NCBI GenBank assembly: GCA_017466325.1
Contig: JAFTUK010000006.1
Location: 1-51,943 of the forward strand
DNA: 51,943 nt
Reading direction: 5' to 3'
Source: Bacteroidaceae bacterium
Lineage (GTDB): Bacteria; Bacteroidota; Bacteroidia; Bacteroidales; Bacteroidaceae
Shown: positions 26,184-34,589 of the stretch, in pieces
Position numbering within the stretch: position 1 is the stretch's first letter
How the letters are laid out: each line of letters begins with the position of its first letter
Made by a program: the position numbers and the translations under genes
The notes under the pieces: generated by a model
The model's database searches: none
What the model saw: only the letters and a program-made list of their open reading frames with translations
Told to the model about the DNA's origin: nothing

Positions 26184-26801
26184 ATGAAAGCACTCAACTT
26201 CTCTACATTTTTCAAAGCCCTCTGCCTTACATGCTTCGTGGCATGCTGTGATACGCTTCAGGCACAGGTTCAGGATTCCGTACAGGTAGACTCAACCAAT
26301 ACTGCCCAGACTCAGGCCAGGCCACGCCCCAGGTCGCATGCATTCATTTTCGGACAGGTAAGCACGTCCAAGATTCTTACACGCATGCCCCAGTATCAAG
26401 CCGTGCAGAAAAACCTAAAGGCACTGAAGGAGCAATATGAGGCGGAGGCCAAGAAGAGCGAGAATGAGTTTCAGCGCAAGTTCGAGGAGTTCATGCAGGG
26501 ACAGAAAGAGTTTCCAAAGACAATACTGGAAAAGCGTCAGAATGAACTGCAGAACATGCTGGAGACCAATGCATCTTTCCGCATAAAAGTTCAGGCTCTG
26601 CTCAAGGAGGCTGAGGCAAGTATGATGGCAGACGTAAAGGCTGAACTGAATGATGCCATCACCATCGTAGCTCAGGAGAAGGGAATAAGCATTGTTTATG
26701 ATTTGGACGGAGGCAGTGTACCGTACATTGTGCCAGGTTTGGCAACAGACATCACTGCTGCAGTAATAAAGCAATTGGGCATAGAGGATACTGCCAGATA
26801 A
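26184..26801 (+). CDS. OmpH/Skp family protein (third, divergent copy)
   Basis: A 205-aa protein. The signal peptide (KALCLTCFVACCDTLQAQ) contains several cysteines and may end at LQA-Q. An extra Gln/Thr/Arg-rich segment of about 25 residues precedes the HAFIFGQVSTSKIL start of the family domain. The coiled-coil is present but the C-terminal tip is different. The first base of the murI ATG is the last base of its TAA. It may have a more specialised client or partner than the other two; this is inference. Confidence 0.82.
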   Translation: MKALNFSTFFKALCLTCFVACCDTLQAQVQDSVQVDSTNTAQTQARPRPRSHAFIFGQVSTSKILTRMPQYQAVQKNLKALKEQYEAEAKKSENEFQRKFEEFMQGQKEFPKTILEKRQNELQNMLETNASFRIKVQALLKEAEASMMADVKAELNDAITIVAQEKGISIVYDLDGGSVPYIVPGLATDITAAVIKQLGIEDTAR

Positions 26802-27628
26802 TGTCTCCTATCGGTATCTTCGACAGCGGTTATGGCGGATTGACCATCTTACGGACAATCCGCCAACTCATGCCCCAATATGACTACCTCTATTTGGGTG
26901 ACAATGCGCGTACCCCATATGGCACACGCAGTTTTGAGGTAGTGTATGAATTCACCCTTCAAGCCGTACGCCGGCTGTTTCAGGAAGGTTGTCCCTTGGT
27001 CATTTTGGGCTGTAATACAGCATCAGCCAAGGCACTCCGTACCATCCAGCAGAATGATTTGCCGCAGATTGACGCTTCGCGACGCGTCCTTGGCGTCATC
27101 CGCCCCACAGCAGAATGCATCGGAGACATCACGCAGACACGCCACGTAGGCATTTTTGCCACACCAGGAACCATACGCTCGCACACCTATGATCTGGAAA
27201 TAGCCAAGTTACATCCAGACATTAAGGTTACGGGGGTCGCATGCCCCATGTGGGTTCCTCTAGTGGAGAACAATGAGGCGCACATGCCAGGTGCCGACTA
27301 TTTCATCAAGCAGAAGATAGAGGAATTACTTACCTTGGATCCACAGGTGGACTCCGTTATACTCGGGTGCACGCACTACCCTCTGCTCATGGACAAGATA
27401 GTGCAACACATGCCTTCCGGCATAAAGGTAATACCCCAGGGAGATTATGTTGCCACAAGCCTGCAGGATTACCTCCGGCGCCATGCCGACATGCAAAGTC
27501 GGATTTCCCAGTCAGGCACCCTGCGACTGCTTACCACGGAACAACCTGAGCAGTTCAACGAAAGTGCCACTATTTTCCTTGACCATCCCGTTGAAGCAGA
27601 GAAAATAACATTATCCCAAATCACATAG
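26801..27628 (+). CDS. murI: Glutamate racemase
   Basis: A 275-aa cofactor-independent racemase that makes D-glutamate for peptidoglycan. The two catalytic cysteines are C71 in LGCNTAS and C190 in ILGCTHYPL; the N-terminal FDSGYGGLT holds D8. Length and layout are normal. Its ATG shares a base with the TAA of the previous gene (TAATG), so it is read by coupled translation after the ompH genes. It ends the envelope block; no clear terminator follows, but the cloverleaf repeat copy B starts 80 bp later. Confidence 0.97.
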   Translation: MSPIGIFDSGYGGLTILRTIRQLMPQYDYLYLGDNARTPYGTRSFEVVYEFTLQAVRRLFQEGCPLVILGCNTASAKALRTIQQNDLPQIDASRRVLGVIRPTAECIGDITQTRHVGIFATPGTIRSHTYDLEIAKLHPDIKVTGVACPMWVPLVENNEAHMPGADYFIKQKIEELLTLDPQVDSVILGCTHYPLLMDKIVQHMPSGIKVIPQGDYVATSLQDYLRRHADMQSRISQSGTLRLLTTEQPEQFNESATIFLDHPVEAEKITLSQIT

Positions 27629-27707
27629 CCTGCAAATCATACAGAAATACGGACAAAGAGATAACGCTGCCAGCAATGGGAAAAACCATGCCGAGCAGCA
27701 TATTTTG

Positions 27708-27786
27708 TCCTCGATGGCGGTAAAATGAACCGCCAAGGGCGGTGATTCTTATCGCCAGTGGCGGTAAAGTTCATCGCCACCGAGAA
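27708..27786 (-). repeat. Cloverleaf palindromic repeat, copy B
   Basis: Same plan as copy A at 9923-10003 but inverted. The outer arms are CTCGATGGCG (27710-27719) and its near-complement at 27775-27784, with one mismatch. They enclose CCGCCAAGGGCGG (27730-27742) and CGCCAGTGGCG (27753-27763). It lies in the gap between the convergent murI and radical SAM genes. Confidence 0.75.
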
Positions 27787-27887
27787 CGGGAAAACTGGTC
27801 GATAAAGTCTCGCTAAGATTCATGTAAGGATAAGTATGAACGTAATTAGCAATTCAAAGAATGATTACAGCATCCTTACCCAATACC

Positions 27888-29090
27888 TCAAAGGGAAGGT
27901 CCTTCCTTATCACAGAATCTCTTCTTAAGTTCGTCCATAAAGGGAGCCACATGCTCAAAGAAACTATGGTATCCTGAGCATAGATAGTTCAGGCCAGGTT
28001 CTCCGTCCTTTGTCCTGACAAAACGGTTCCTCGGACATTCACCATGACAGGCAAACTGCCAACGGCACTGCAGGCATTGTGTTGGCAAGCCCTTGGTTTT
28101 CATATCGGCAAAGGCCATCTGCTTTTCACTGTTCAACATATCCAGAATACCACGGTGACGAATGTTGCCCAGATAATATTCAGGAAAGACAAAATGATCA
28201 CAACAGTATATGTCGCCATTATGTTCCATAACGGCGGCATGCCCACACCAGTCAGATAGAGAACATACGCCAGGAGTCACACCTGCCCAGTTTGCCAAGG
28301 TCGCTTCAAATGTCTGTACAAACATTTCGCCTACATCGTTACTGTACCACTCATCGAAAATGGTGCAGAGGAACGTTCCCCATGCCTCGGGGGTGACACT
28401 GAACGGTGCTACGTTATACTCCTCACCATCCATGACATGTGCAAGATGGCGTCCGTCCTCATGTCTGCGTATTCTTTCTACCACAGGAGTGAACTGCAAG
28501 TATTGGCATCCCAGTTCATCGCGGAAAAATCGGTAGAAATCCAACGGACGTGCCGCCGTAATATCGTTGACCACAGCCATTGCATTCCATTCCACCTCAT
28601 AGCGGTCCAACATTTCAATACCTTTCATGACCTTCTCCCATGTCGGGCCGCCATTGCGTTTCATACGATAAGCATCATGCATATCCTGCGGACCGTCGAT
28701 GCTTACACCCACCAGCCATCCCTCATCATGAAGGAAACGACACCATTCCGGGGTCAGCAATGTGCCATTGGTCTGCAGGCAGTTCAGTATAGCCTTGCCT
28801 TCAGCATACTGGCGCTGCCAGCGGACAACGTTCTTATAATAAGACAACGGACGTATCATCGGTTCGCCTCCATGCCATGTGAAGTTCACCTCGCGGACAA
28901 ACTGCGACTGGATGTATTCACGCACAAAAACCTCGGTCAACTGATCCGACATGACATGTTTCTCAGCGTTCTGGTACAGTTTCTGCTTCTCAAGATAATA
29001 GCAATAGTCACATGCAAGGTTGCAATGCGCTCCGGCAGGTTTTGTCATGACGTACAGAGGACGTGCAAAGGGATTAATTATGTTGCTCAT
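27888..29090 (-). CDS. Radical SAM maturase, anaerobic sulfatase-maturating type
   Basis: A 400-aa radical SAM enzyme. The iron-sulfur motif CNLACDYC gives C23, C27 and C30 (CX3CX2C). The C-terminal part holds a SPASM-type cysteine-rich region (CSLSDWCGH, CLQCRWQFACHGECP). Family members convert a Cys or Ser of sulfatases into formylglycine. No Cys/Ser-type sulfatase is encoded in the window: the sulfatase-fold enzyme at 44598 has Thr instead. The substrate must be elsewhere or of another kind. It follows sufS by 52 bp, so it may be co-expressed with the iron-sulfur system it needs. Confidence 0.85.
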   Translation of the reverse strand: MSNIINPFARPLYVMTKPAGAHCNLACDYCYYLEKQKLYQNAEKHVMSDQLTEVFVREYIQSQFVREVNFTWHGGEPMIRPLSYYKNVVRWQRQYAEGKAILNCLQTNGTLLTPEWCRFLHDEGWLVGVSIDGPQDMHDAYRMKRNGGPTWEKVMKGIEMLDRYEVEWNAMAVVNDITAARPLDFYRFFRDELGCQYLQFTPVVERIRRHEDGRHLAHVMDGEEYNVAPFSVTPEAWGTFLCTIFDEWYSNDVGEMFVQTFEATLANWAGVTPGVCSLSDWCGHAAVMEHNGDIYCCDHFVFPEYYLGNIRHRGILDMLNSEKQMAFADMKTKGLPTQCLQCRWQFACHGECPRNRFVRTKDGEPGLNYLCSGYHSFFEHVAPFMDELKKRFCDKEGPSL

Positions 29091-29142
29091 TGAATTTTAT
29101 AAATTGACACTCTTACCTTCTATGAATCACATAATAAACTCT

Positions 29143-30384
29143 TCAGAACATGCCCTGTATCCTCTTTATTCCTGCCACGAGGGTGTCCACCTCCTCGCGT
29201 GTGTTGTAGAGGCCGAAGGAGGTACGGCAGGTGCCTTCTACGCCCAGTCGGCGCATGAGGGGTTCGGCACAGTGGTGGCCTGTGCGCACGGCTATGCCGA
29301 GGCGGTCGAGCAGAGTGCCCATGTCCAGATGGTGGATGTAGGAAGTGGTGTCGGTTGTGCCAAGAGGTTTTACCTCAAATGAAATTACGGCATCGTGCTC
29401 ATTGATGTATTCGCCAAGGGGACCGAAGATATGCATGCCTTCAATCTCCTGCATCTTCTCTATGGCATAACGTGTCAGGTCCCGTTCATGTTCTTCTATC
29501 TTGTCCATGCCTATGGCAGAGAGATAGTCGAGCGCCTTGGCAAGACCAGTGGAAGCAACATAGTCGGGCGTTCCTGCCTCGAACTTGTAAGGGAGGTCGT
29601 TGAAGGTGGTCTTCTCGAAGGATACGGTCTTTATCATGTCGCCACCGCCCATGTACGGGGGCATCTTGTCCAGCCACTTTTCCTTGCCGTAGAGGACGCC
29701 GATACCAGTGGGGCCGTATGTCTTGTGTCCGGAGAAGGCAAAGAAATCGCAATCCATCTCCTTTACGTCCACGGCAAAGTGCGGTGTGCTCTGTGCTCCG
29801 TCTATCAGCACCGGTACATCGTGCCCGTGTGCTATGTCTATGATGTCCTTTACGGGGTTTATTGTTCCCAGAACATTGCTCACGTGGGTTACGGACACCA
29901 ACTTGGTGCGCTCGTTGAAGAGAGCCTTGTACGCCTCCATGTCCAAGCGTCCGTCGTCCGTCATGGGGATGACACGCAGACGTATGCCGGTGCGTGCCTG
30001 TGCCAGTTGCCATGAAACTATGTTGGAGTGGTGCTCCATCTGGCTGATGATGACATCGTCGCCTTCCTTCATGAAGGCCTGTGTGAAGCATGATGCCACC
30101 AGGTTTATGCTCTCCGTGGTGCCACGAGTGAAGATGATTTCCGAGGTCTTGCCGGCACCGATGAACTGGCGCACCGTCTCGCGGCTTCCCTCGTGCAGGT
30201 CGGTAGCGGCTTGCGAAAGGAAGTGTACGCCACGGTGCACGTTGGCATTCACATTGTAGTATTCATGGCTCATTGCCTCTACCACGCACTTAGGTTTCTG
30301 CGTTGTGGCACCATTGTCCAGATACACCAGCGGATACTTGTTGTATATGGTTTTCTCCAGTATGGGAAAGTCTTGTCGGTTCAT
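29143..30384 (-). CDS. sufS: Cysteine desulfurase SufS
   Basis: A 413-aa PLP enzyme of the SufS/CsdA group that frees sulfur from cysteine for iron-sulfur cluster assembly. PLP binds to K221 in FSGHKTYGP and the persulfide-carrying cysteine is C372 in RTGHHCAEP. The N-terminal YLDNGATTQKP motif is typical. It is the last gene of the sufBCDS set; no sufE or sufU is seen in the window. A 108-bp gap with heptamer repeats separates it from sufD. Confidence 0.96.
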   Translation of the reverse strand: MNRQDFPILEKTIYNKYPLVYLDNGATTQKPKCVVEAMSHEYYNVNANVHRGVHFLSQAATDLHEGSRETVRQFIGAGKTSEIIFTRGTTESINLVASCFTQAFMKEGDDVIISQMEHHSNIVSWQLAQARTGIRLRVIPMTDDGRLDMEAYKALFNERTKLVSVTHVSNVLGTINPVKDIIDIAHGHDVPVLIDGAQSTPHFAVDVKEMDCDFFAFSGHKTYGPTGIGVLYGKEKWLDKMPPYMGGGDMIKTVSFEKTTFNDLPYKFEAGTPDYVASTGLAKALDYLSAIGMDKIEEHERDLTRYAIEKMQEIEGMHIFGPLGEYINEHDAVISFEVKPLGTTDTTSYIHHLDMGTLLDRLGIAVRTGHHCAEPLMRRLGVEGTCRTSFGLYNTREEVDTLVAGIKRIQGMF

Positions 30385-30390
30385 ATTTTA

Positions 30391-30491
30391 AACGGAAATG
30401 TGAAAACGGAAAACGGAAAACTGAGTTGAACGGATGAGAGGGTGAGAGGTGAGCGGATTAGTTTTCCGTTTTCCGTTTTCCGTTTTCCGTT
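30391..30491. repeat. Inverted heptamer arrays between sufD and sufS
   Basis: Tandem heptamers run in both directions. AAAACGGAAAACGGAAAACT at 30403-30422 is a perfect 20-bp inverted complement of 30460-30479, and the right arm continues as TTTTCCG repeats up to the sufD stop. Between them lies GGTGAGA-GGTGAGC-GGATTAG, also 7-nt phased. The transcript would form a long hairpin. AACGGAAATGTGAAAACGGA also occurs just after the stop of the gene at 44134. Confidence 0.75.
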
Positions 30492-30492
30492 C

Positions 30493-31704
30493 TTAACATA
30501 GTTTACACCCCTCGCACTTGCTCAGTTCGCCACGCATGCGCTTGTCCACGATAAGGTGCAGGCGGTCGCGCAAGGCTTCCAGGGGGATGCTGTCTATTAC
30601 TTCTGTTATGAAGGCGGATTTTAGCAGGAGGCGTGCCTCGCTGAGCGAGATGCCACGCTGGCGCATGTAGAACAGCGCCTGGTCGTTCATCTGTCCCACG
30701 GTACTGCCATGCGAGCACTTCACGTCGTCGGCATATATCTCCAGCATGGGTTGGGTGAACATGCGTGCCTGGCGTGTGGAGCACAGGTTGGCATTAGTCA
30801 TGGAAGATGAGGTTTTCTGCGCCCCTTTGTCCACAAGAATCATGCCGGCAAAGGCACCTACGGCGCTGTCGTCCAGAACATATTTGTATAGTTCGCGTGA
30901 CTGGCAGTTGGGCACCATGTGGCGGATGACGGTATTGTTGTCCACACGTTGCATCTTGTCGGCAATGACACAACCGTTCAGTATGGCCTCGGAGTTCTCT
31001 CCGGTCATCTCCACACGGCATGCATTGCGTGTGTGGCCGTTGAAAAGGGTCAGCACGGTATGTCTGACAGAGCAGTCCCTACCCTCTCTGATGAACACGT
31101 TGCTATAGCGTGTGCACATCAGGTTAGTCTCCTCTATTTCATAGAGGTTCAGGTGGCTGTTGTCGGCACAATGCACCTCTATTACCTGGTTTGTGAGGAA
31201 CTGCTGATGGTCCACGGCATGGTCGGTGATGATGATGTCGGCCTGCGAGCCTTCCTCCATAATCACCAGAATGCGGCGGTTTACCATAGTGTCCTGCTTG
31301 CCCTTGAGCACGTTGTTTATCTGTATGGGGTGCTTGGCGCGGATGTTGCGAGGCACATGGATGAGCAGGGCGTCCACGGCAAGCATGGTGTTCAGTGCCA
31401 CGATGCTGTCCTGGCGGTCCGCTATATTATTATAATAAGGTGTAAGGTCTATGTCCGCCTCCCTGACTGAGCAGCAGAACTCGGTACGCTCTGCAGCAGA
31501 GGCTGACAGCTGTATGCCGTAGTCGGGAGCAAAGTCCTGTGCTACGTCGGTATATTTGTAACGCTCTACCTTCTTGGACGGGAAACCCTGTTCGGAGAAG
31601 ACGCGCAGGACCTCCTCCCTGTGGGCGTTCATCAGTGTGCATGAGCGCTGCGCTATGGTGTCCCTTACCTGAGTGTAGAAATCTATGTACTGGTTGTTCT
31701 TCAT
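30493..31704 (-). CDS. sufD: SUF scaffold subunit SufD
   Basis: A 403-aa subunit of the SufBC2D complex that builds iron-sulfur clusters. The right-handed beta-helix region and the C-terminal SufBD segment (KCSHGSTVGQMNDQALFYMRQRGIS) are present. The start is set at MKNNQYID (31704); an ATG 12 bp upstream directly after the sufC stop (TAAATG) is also possible. Its stop is followed by CGG-phased heptamer repeats before sufS. Confidence 0.95.
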   Translation of the reverse strand: MKNNQYIDFYTQVRDTIAQRSCTLMNAHREEVLRVFSEQGFPSKKVERYKYTDVAQDFAPDYGIQLSASAAERTEFCCSVREADIDLTPYYNNIADRQDSIVALNTMLAVDALLIHVPRNIRAKHPIQINNVLKGKQDTMVNRRILVIMEEGSQADIIITDHAVDHQQFLTNQVIEVHCADNSHLNLYEIEETNLMCTRYSNVFIREGRDCSVRHTVLTLFNGHTRNACRVEMTGENSEAILNGCVIADKMQRVDNNTVIRHMVPNCQSRELYKYVLDDSAVGAFAGMILVDKGAQKTSSSMTNANLCSTRQARMFTQPMLEIYADDVKCSHGSTVGQMNDQALFYMRQRGISLSEARLLLKSAFITEVIDSIPLEALRDRLHLIVDKRMRGELSKCEGCKLC

Positions 31705-31716
31705 CTGCAAAAGCAT

Positions 31717-32460
<744 letters not shown>

Positions 32461-32475
32461 AGTTGTTTAATGTTG

Positions 32476-32694
32476 AGGACCCCCTCAATCCCCCTGTAGG
32501 GGGAGGAGAGGGGGAGCGGAATTTGGAGTAATCGGAGTAGTCTGAATAATCTGAGTAATCCGAATAATCCGATTTTTGTTTTCCGTTTTCATCTCCAGTT
32601 GTAACTACTCCCTCCCATACAGGGGAGGGCTGGGGAGGGGTCTGCTCTCTCCCTTGTGGGAGGGATGGGGAGGGGTCCTCCCTTTTCCGTTCCC
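32476..32694. repeat. Repeat-rich gap between sufB and sufC
   Basis: Several repeat types share this gap. At 32525-32572 five and a third 9-bp units (consensus NGARTAATC) run in tandem. At 32481-32515 and 32608-32680 lie G-rich/C-rich inverted repeats with two G-quadruplex-capable tracts on the plus strand (32622-32640 and 32658-32675). GTTTTCCGTTTTC at 32579-32591 and CTTTTCCGTTCCC at 32682-32694 belong to the heptamer class. No gene is evident. Confidence 0.6.
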
Positions 32695-34131
32695 TTATCC
32701 CACCGAACCTTCCAGACTTACGCCCAGGAGTTTCTGTGCCTCCACGGCAAACTCCATGGGCAGTTTGTTTATCACGTCCTTGGCATATCCGTTTACGATG
32801 AGGCTTACGGCATCCTCGGTGGATATGCCGCGTTGCTGGCAATAGAACAACTGTTCTTCGGAAATCTTGCTGGTTGTTGCCTCGTGCTCCACTATGGCGG
32901 TGTCGTTGTGTATGTCCATATATGGGAACGTGTGGGCACCGCACGAACTGCCCAGAAGCAGGGAGTCGCAGGAGGAATAGTTTCTTGCCCCCTCGGCATT
33001 GGCCCCCACCTTGACAAGACCACGATATGAATTCTGGCTCTTGCCGGCACTGATACCCTTACTGATGATGGTGCTCTTGGTGTTGCGACCGATGTGTATC
33101 ATCTTGGTGCCTGTATCCGCCTGCTGGTGGTTGTTGGTAACCGCCACGGAATAGAACTCAGCCTGCGAACCGTCGCCAGAGAGGATACAGGAGGGGTATT
33201 TCCATGTGATGGCGCTACCCGTCTCCACCTGTGTCCACGACAGACGGCTGTCCACGCCACGCAGATGTCCGCGCTTGGTAACAAGGTTCAGCACGCCTCC
33301 CTTGCCGTCCTTGTCGCCGGGATACCAGTTCTGTACCGTAGAGTACTTCACCTCGGCCCTGTCCTTTACCACTATCTCCACTATGGCGGCATGCAACTGG
33401 TTTTCGTCGCGCATGGGAGCCGTACAACCCTCCAGATAGGAAACATAGGCATCATCATCGCACACTATCAAAGTGCGCTCGAACTGCCCCGTACCCATGG
33501 CATTGATGCGGAAATAGGTGCTCAGTTCCATAGGGCACCGTACGCCCTTGGGGATATATACGAAACTGCCGTCGGAGAACACAGCCGAGTTTAGTGCGGC
33601 AAAGTAGTTGTCTCTGTACGGCACCACGGTGCCAAGGTATTCGCGGACAAGGTCGGGATGGTTCTTCACCGCCTCGGAGATGCTGCAGAAGATAATTCCC
33701 TTCTCCTTCAACTTCTCCTGGAAGGTGGTCTTCACGGACACGCTGTCCATTACGGCATCCACAGCCACGCCGGCCAGTGCCATGCGTTCCTCCAAGGGAA
33801 TGCCCAACTTGTCGAAAGTCTTCATCAGTTCAGGGTCTATCTCCTTGGGTCCGTCCTTCTTGGCACTTGCCGTAGGGTCGGCATAGTATGATATGTCCTG
33901 GTAGTCTATCTGCGGCATGTCCAGATGCGCCCACGAGGGCTGCTTCTGTGTCTGCCAGTTTCGGAAGGCCTGCAACCTGAATTCCAGCAACCAGTCCGGT
34001 TCGCCCTTCTTTTCCGAGATAAGGCGGACAACGTCCTCGTTCAGTCCCTTCTCTATAATCTCGGTGTGGACGTCAGTGTGGAAGCCATATTCGTAATCCT
34101 TGTTTACAAACTCTCTCGTAATGTCTTCCAT
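32695..34131 (-). CDS. sufB: SUF scaffold subunit SufB
   Basis: A 478-aa core scaffold subunit of the iron-sulfur assembly complex. The start [17 protein letters not shown], the [17 protein letters not shown] block and the C-terminal [10 protein letters not shown] segment are typical of SufB rather than SufD. Its start overlaps the 3' end of cvpA by 28 bp. In the minus-strand order it is the first suf gene and receives transcription from the nusA-infB unit. Confidence 0.97.
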   Translation of the reverse strand: MEDITREFVNKDYEYGFHTDVHTEIIEKGLNEDVVRLISEKKGEPDWLLEFRLQAFRNWQTQKQPSWAHLDMPQIDYQDISYYADPTASAKKDGPKEIDPELMKTFDKLGIPLEERMALAGVAVDAVMDSVSVKTTFQEKLKEKGIIFCSISEAVKNHPDLVREYLGTVVPYRDNYFAALNSAVFSDGSFVYIPKGVRCPMELSTYFRINAMGTGQFERTLIVCDDDAYVSYLEGCTAPMRDENQLHAAIVEIVVKDRAEVKYSTVQNWYPGDKDGKGGVLNLVTKRGHLRGVDSRLSWTQVETGSAITWKYPSCILSGDGSQAEFYSVAVTNNHQQADTGTKMIHIGRNTKSTIISKGISAGKSQNSYRGLVKVGANAEGARNYSSCDSLLLGSSCGAHTFPYMDIHNDTAIVEHEATTSKISEEQLFYCQQRGISTEDAVSLIVNGYAKDVINKLPMEFAVEAQKLLGVSLEGSVG

Positions 34132-34577
34132 TTCTCTTCAATATAAGTGACACCCGGCACGGATTTCCTGTCCACGTACTTGTCCAGATATTCCACCTGC
34201 CCCGTCATCACTGCCACGCAGACAATAAGTACTGCCCATTTGGTGACTCCGAATATGCATCCGAGCACACGGTTCATCAGGCCTCCCACCAGCGTCCAGT
34301 CAAGAAGTTTGGTGGCCAACGAGGCCAGTATGCCCAATGCTATGGGGGTGACTATCCATATTCCTATGAAGGCTATGGCGCCTCCGCCTATCTGGTCGTA
34401 GTACTTCCATGCCAGATACAGACCAATGAAGAAACCGGTCATGCTGGCCAGTTCCTTCAAAAATCCGTTCTTAAGCCCCATAACTGCTCCGTAGAGCAGT
34501 ATTGCCAGGGCCACTATTTCTGTTGTATTCAGAGGTATCATCTCGACGTACTTGCCGAGCTGCTGAATAAATTCCAT
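34104..34577 (-). CDS. cvpA: CvpA family membrane protein
   Basis: A 157-aa protein with about four membrane segments: residues about 14-34, 40-56, 66-89 and 104-124. The short [25 protein letters not shown] motif after the first segment is the CvpA hallmark (NGFxxE plus the second helix). CvpA is needed for colicin V export in E. coli and is widespread with no settled general role. It sits between infB and sufB, overlapping sufB by 28 bp, an order seen in Bacteroidales. Confidence 0.88.
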   Translation of the reverse strand: MEFIQQLGKYVEMIPLNTTEIVALAILLYGAVMGLKNGFLKELASMTGFFIGLYLAWKYYDQIGGGAIAFIGIWIVTPIALGILASLATKLLDWTLVGGLMNRVLGCIFGVTKWAVLIVCVAVMTGQVEYLDKYVDRKSVPGVTYIEEKWKTLRESL

Positions 34578-34589
34578 CTCTATGTCTTG

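Noticed and set aside
30391-30491. Intrinsic terminator between sufD and sufS
   Set aside because: The stem is perfect but neither strand has a proper U-run after it, and the arms are tandem heptamers, so I list it as a repeat.
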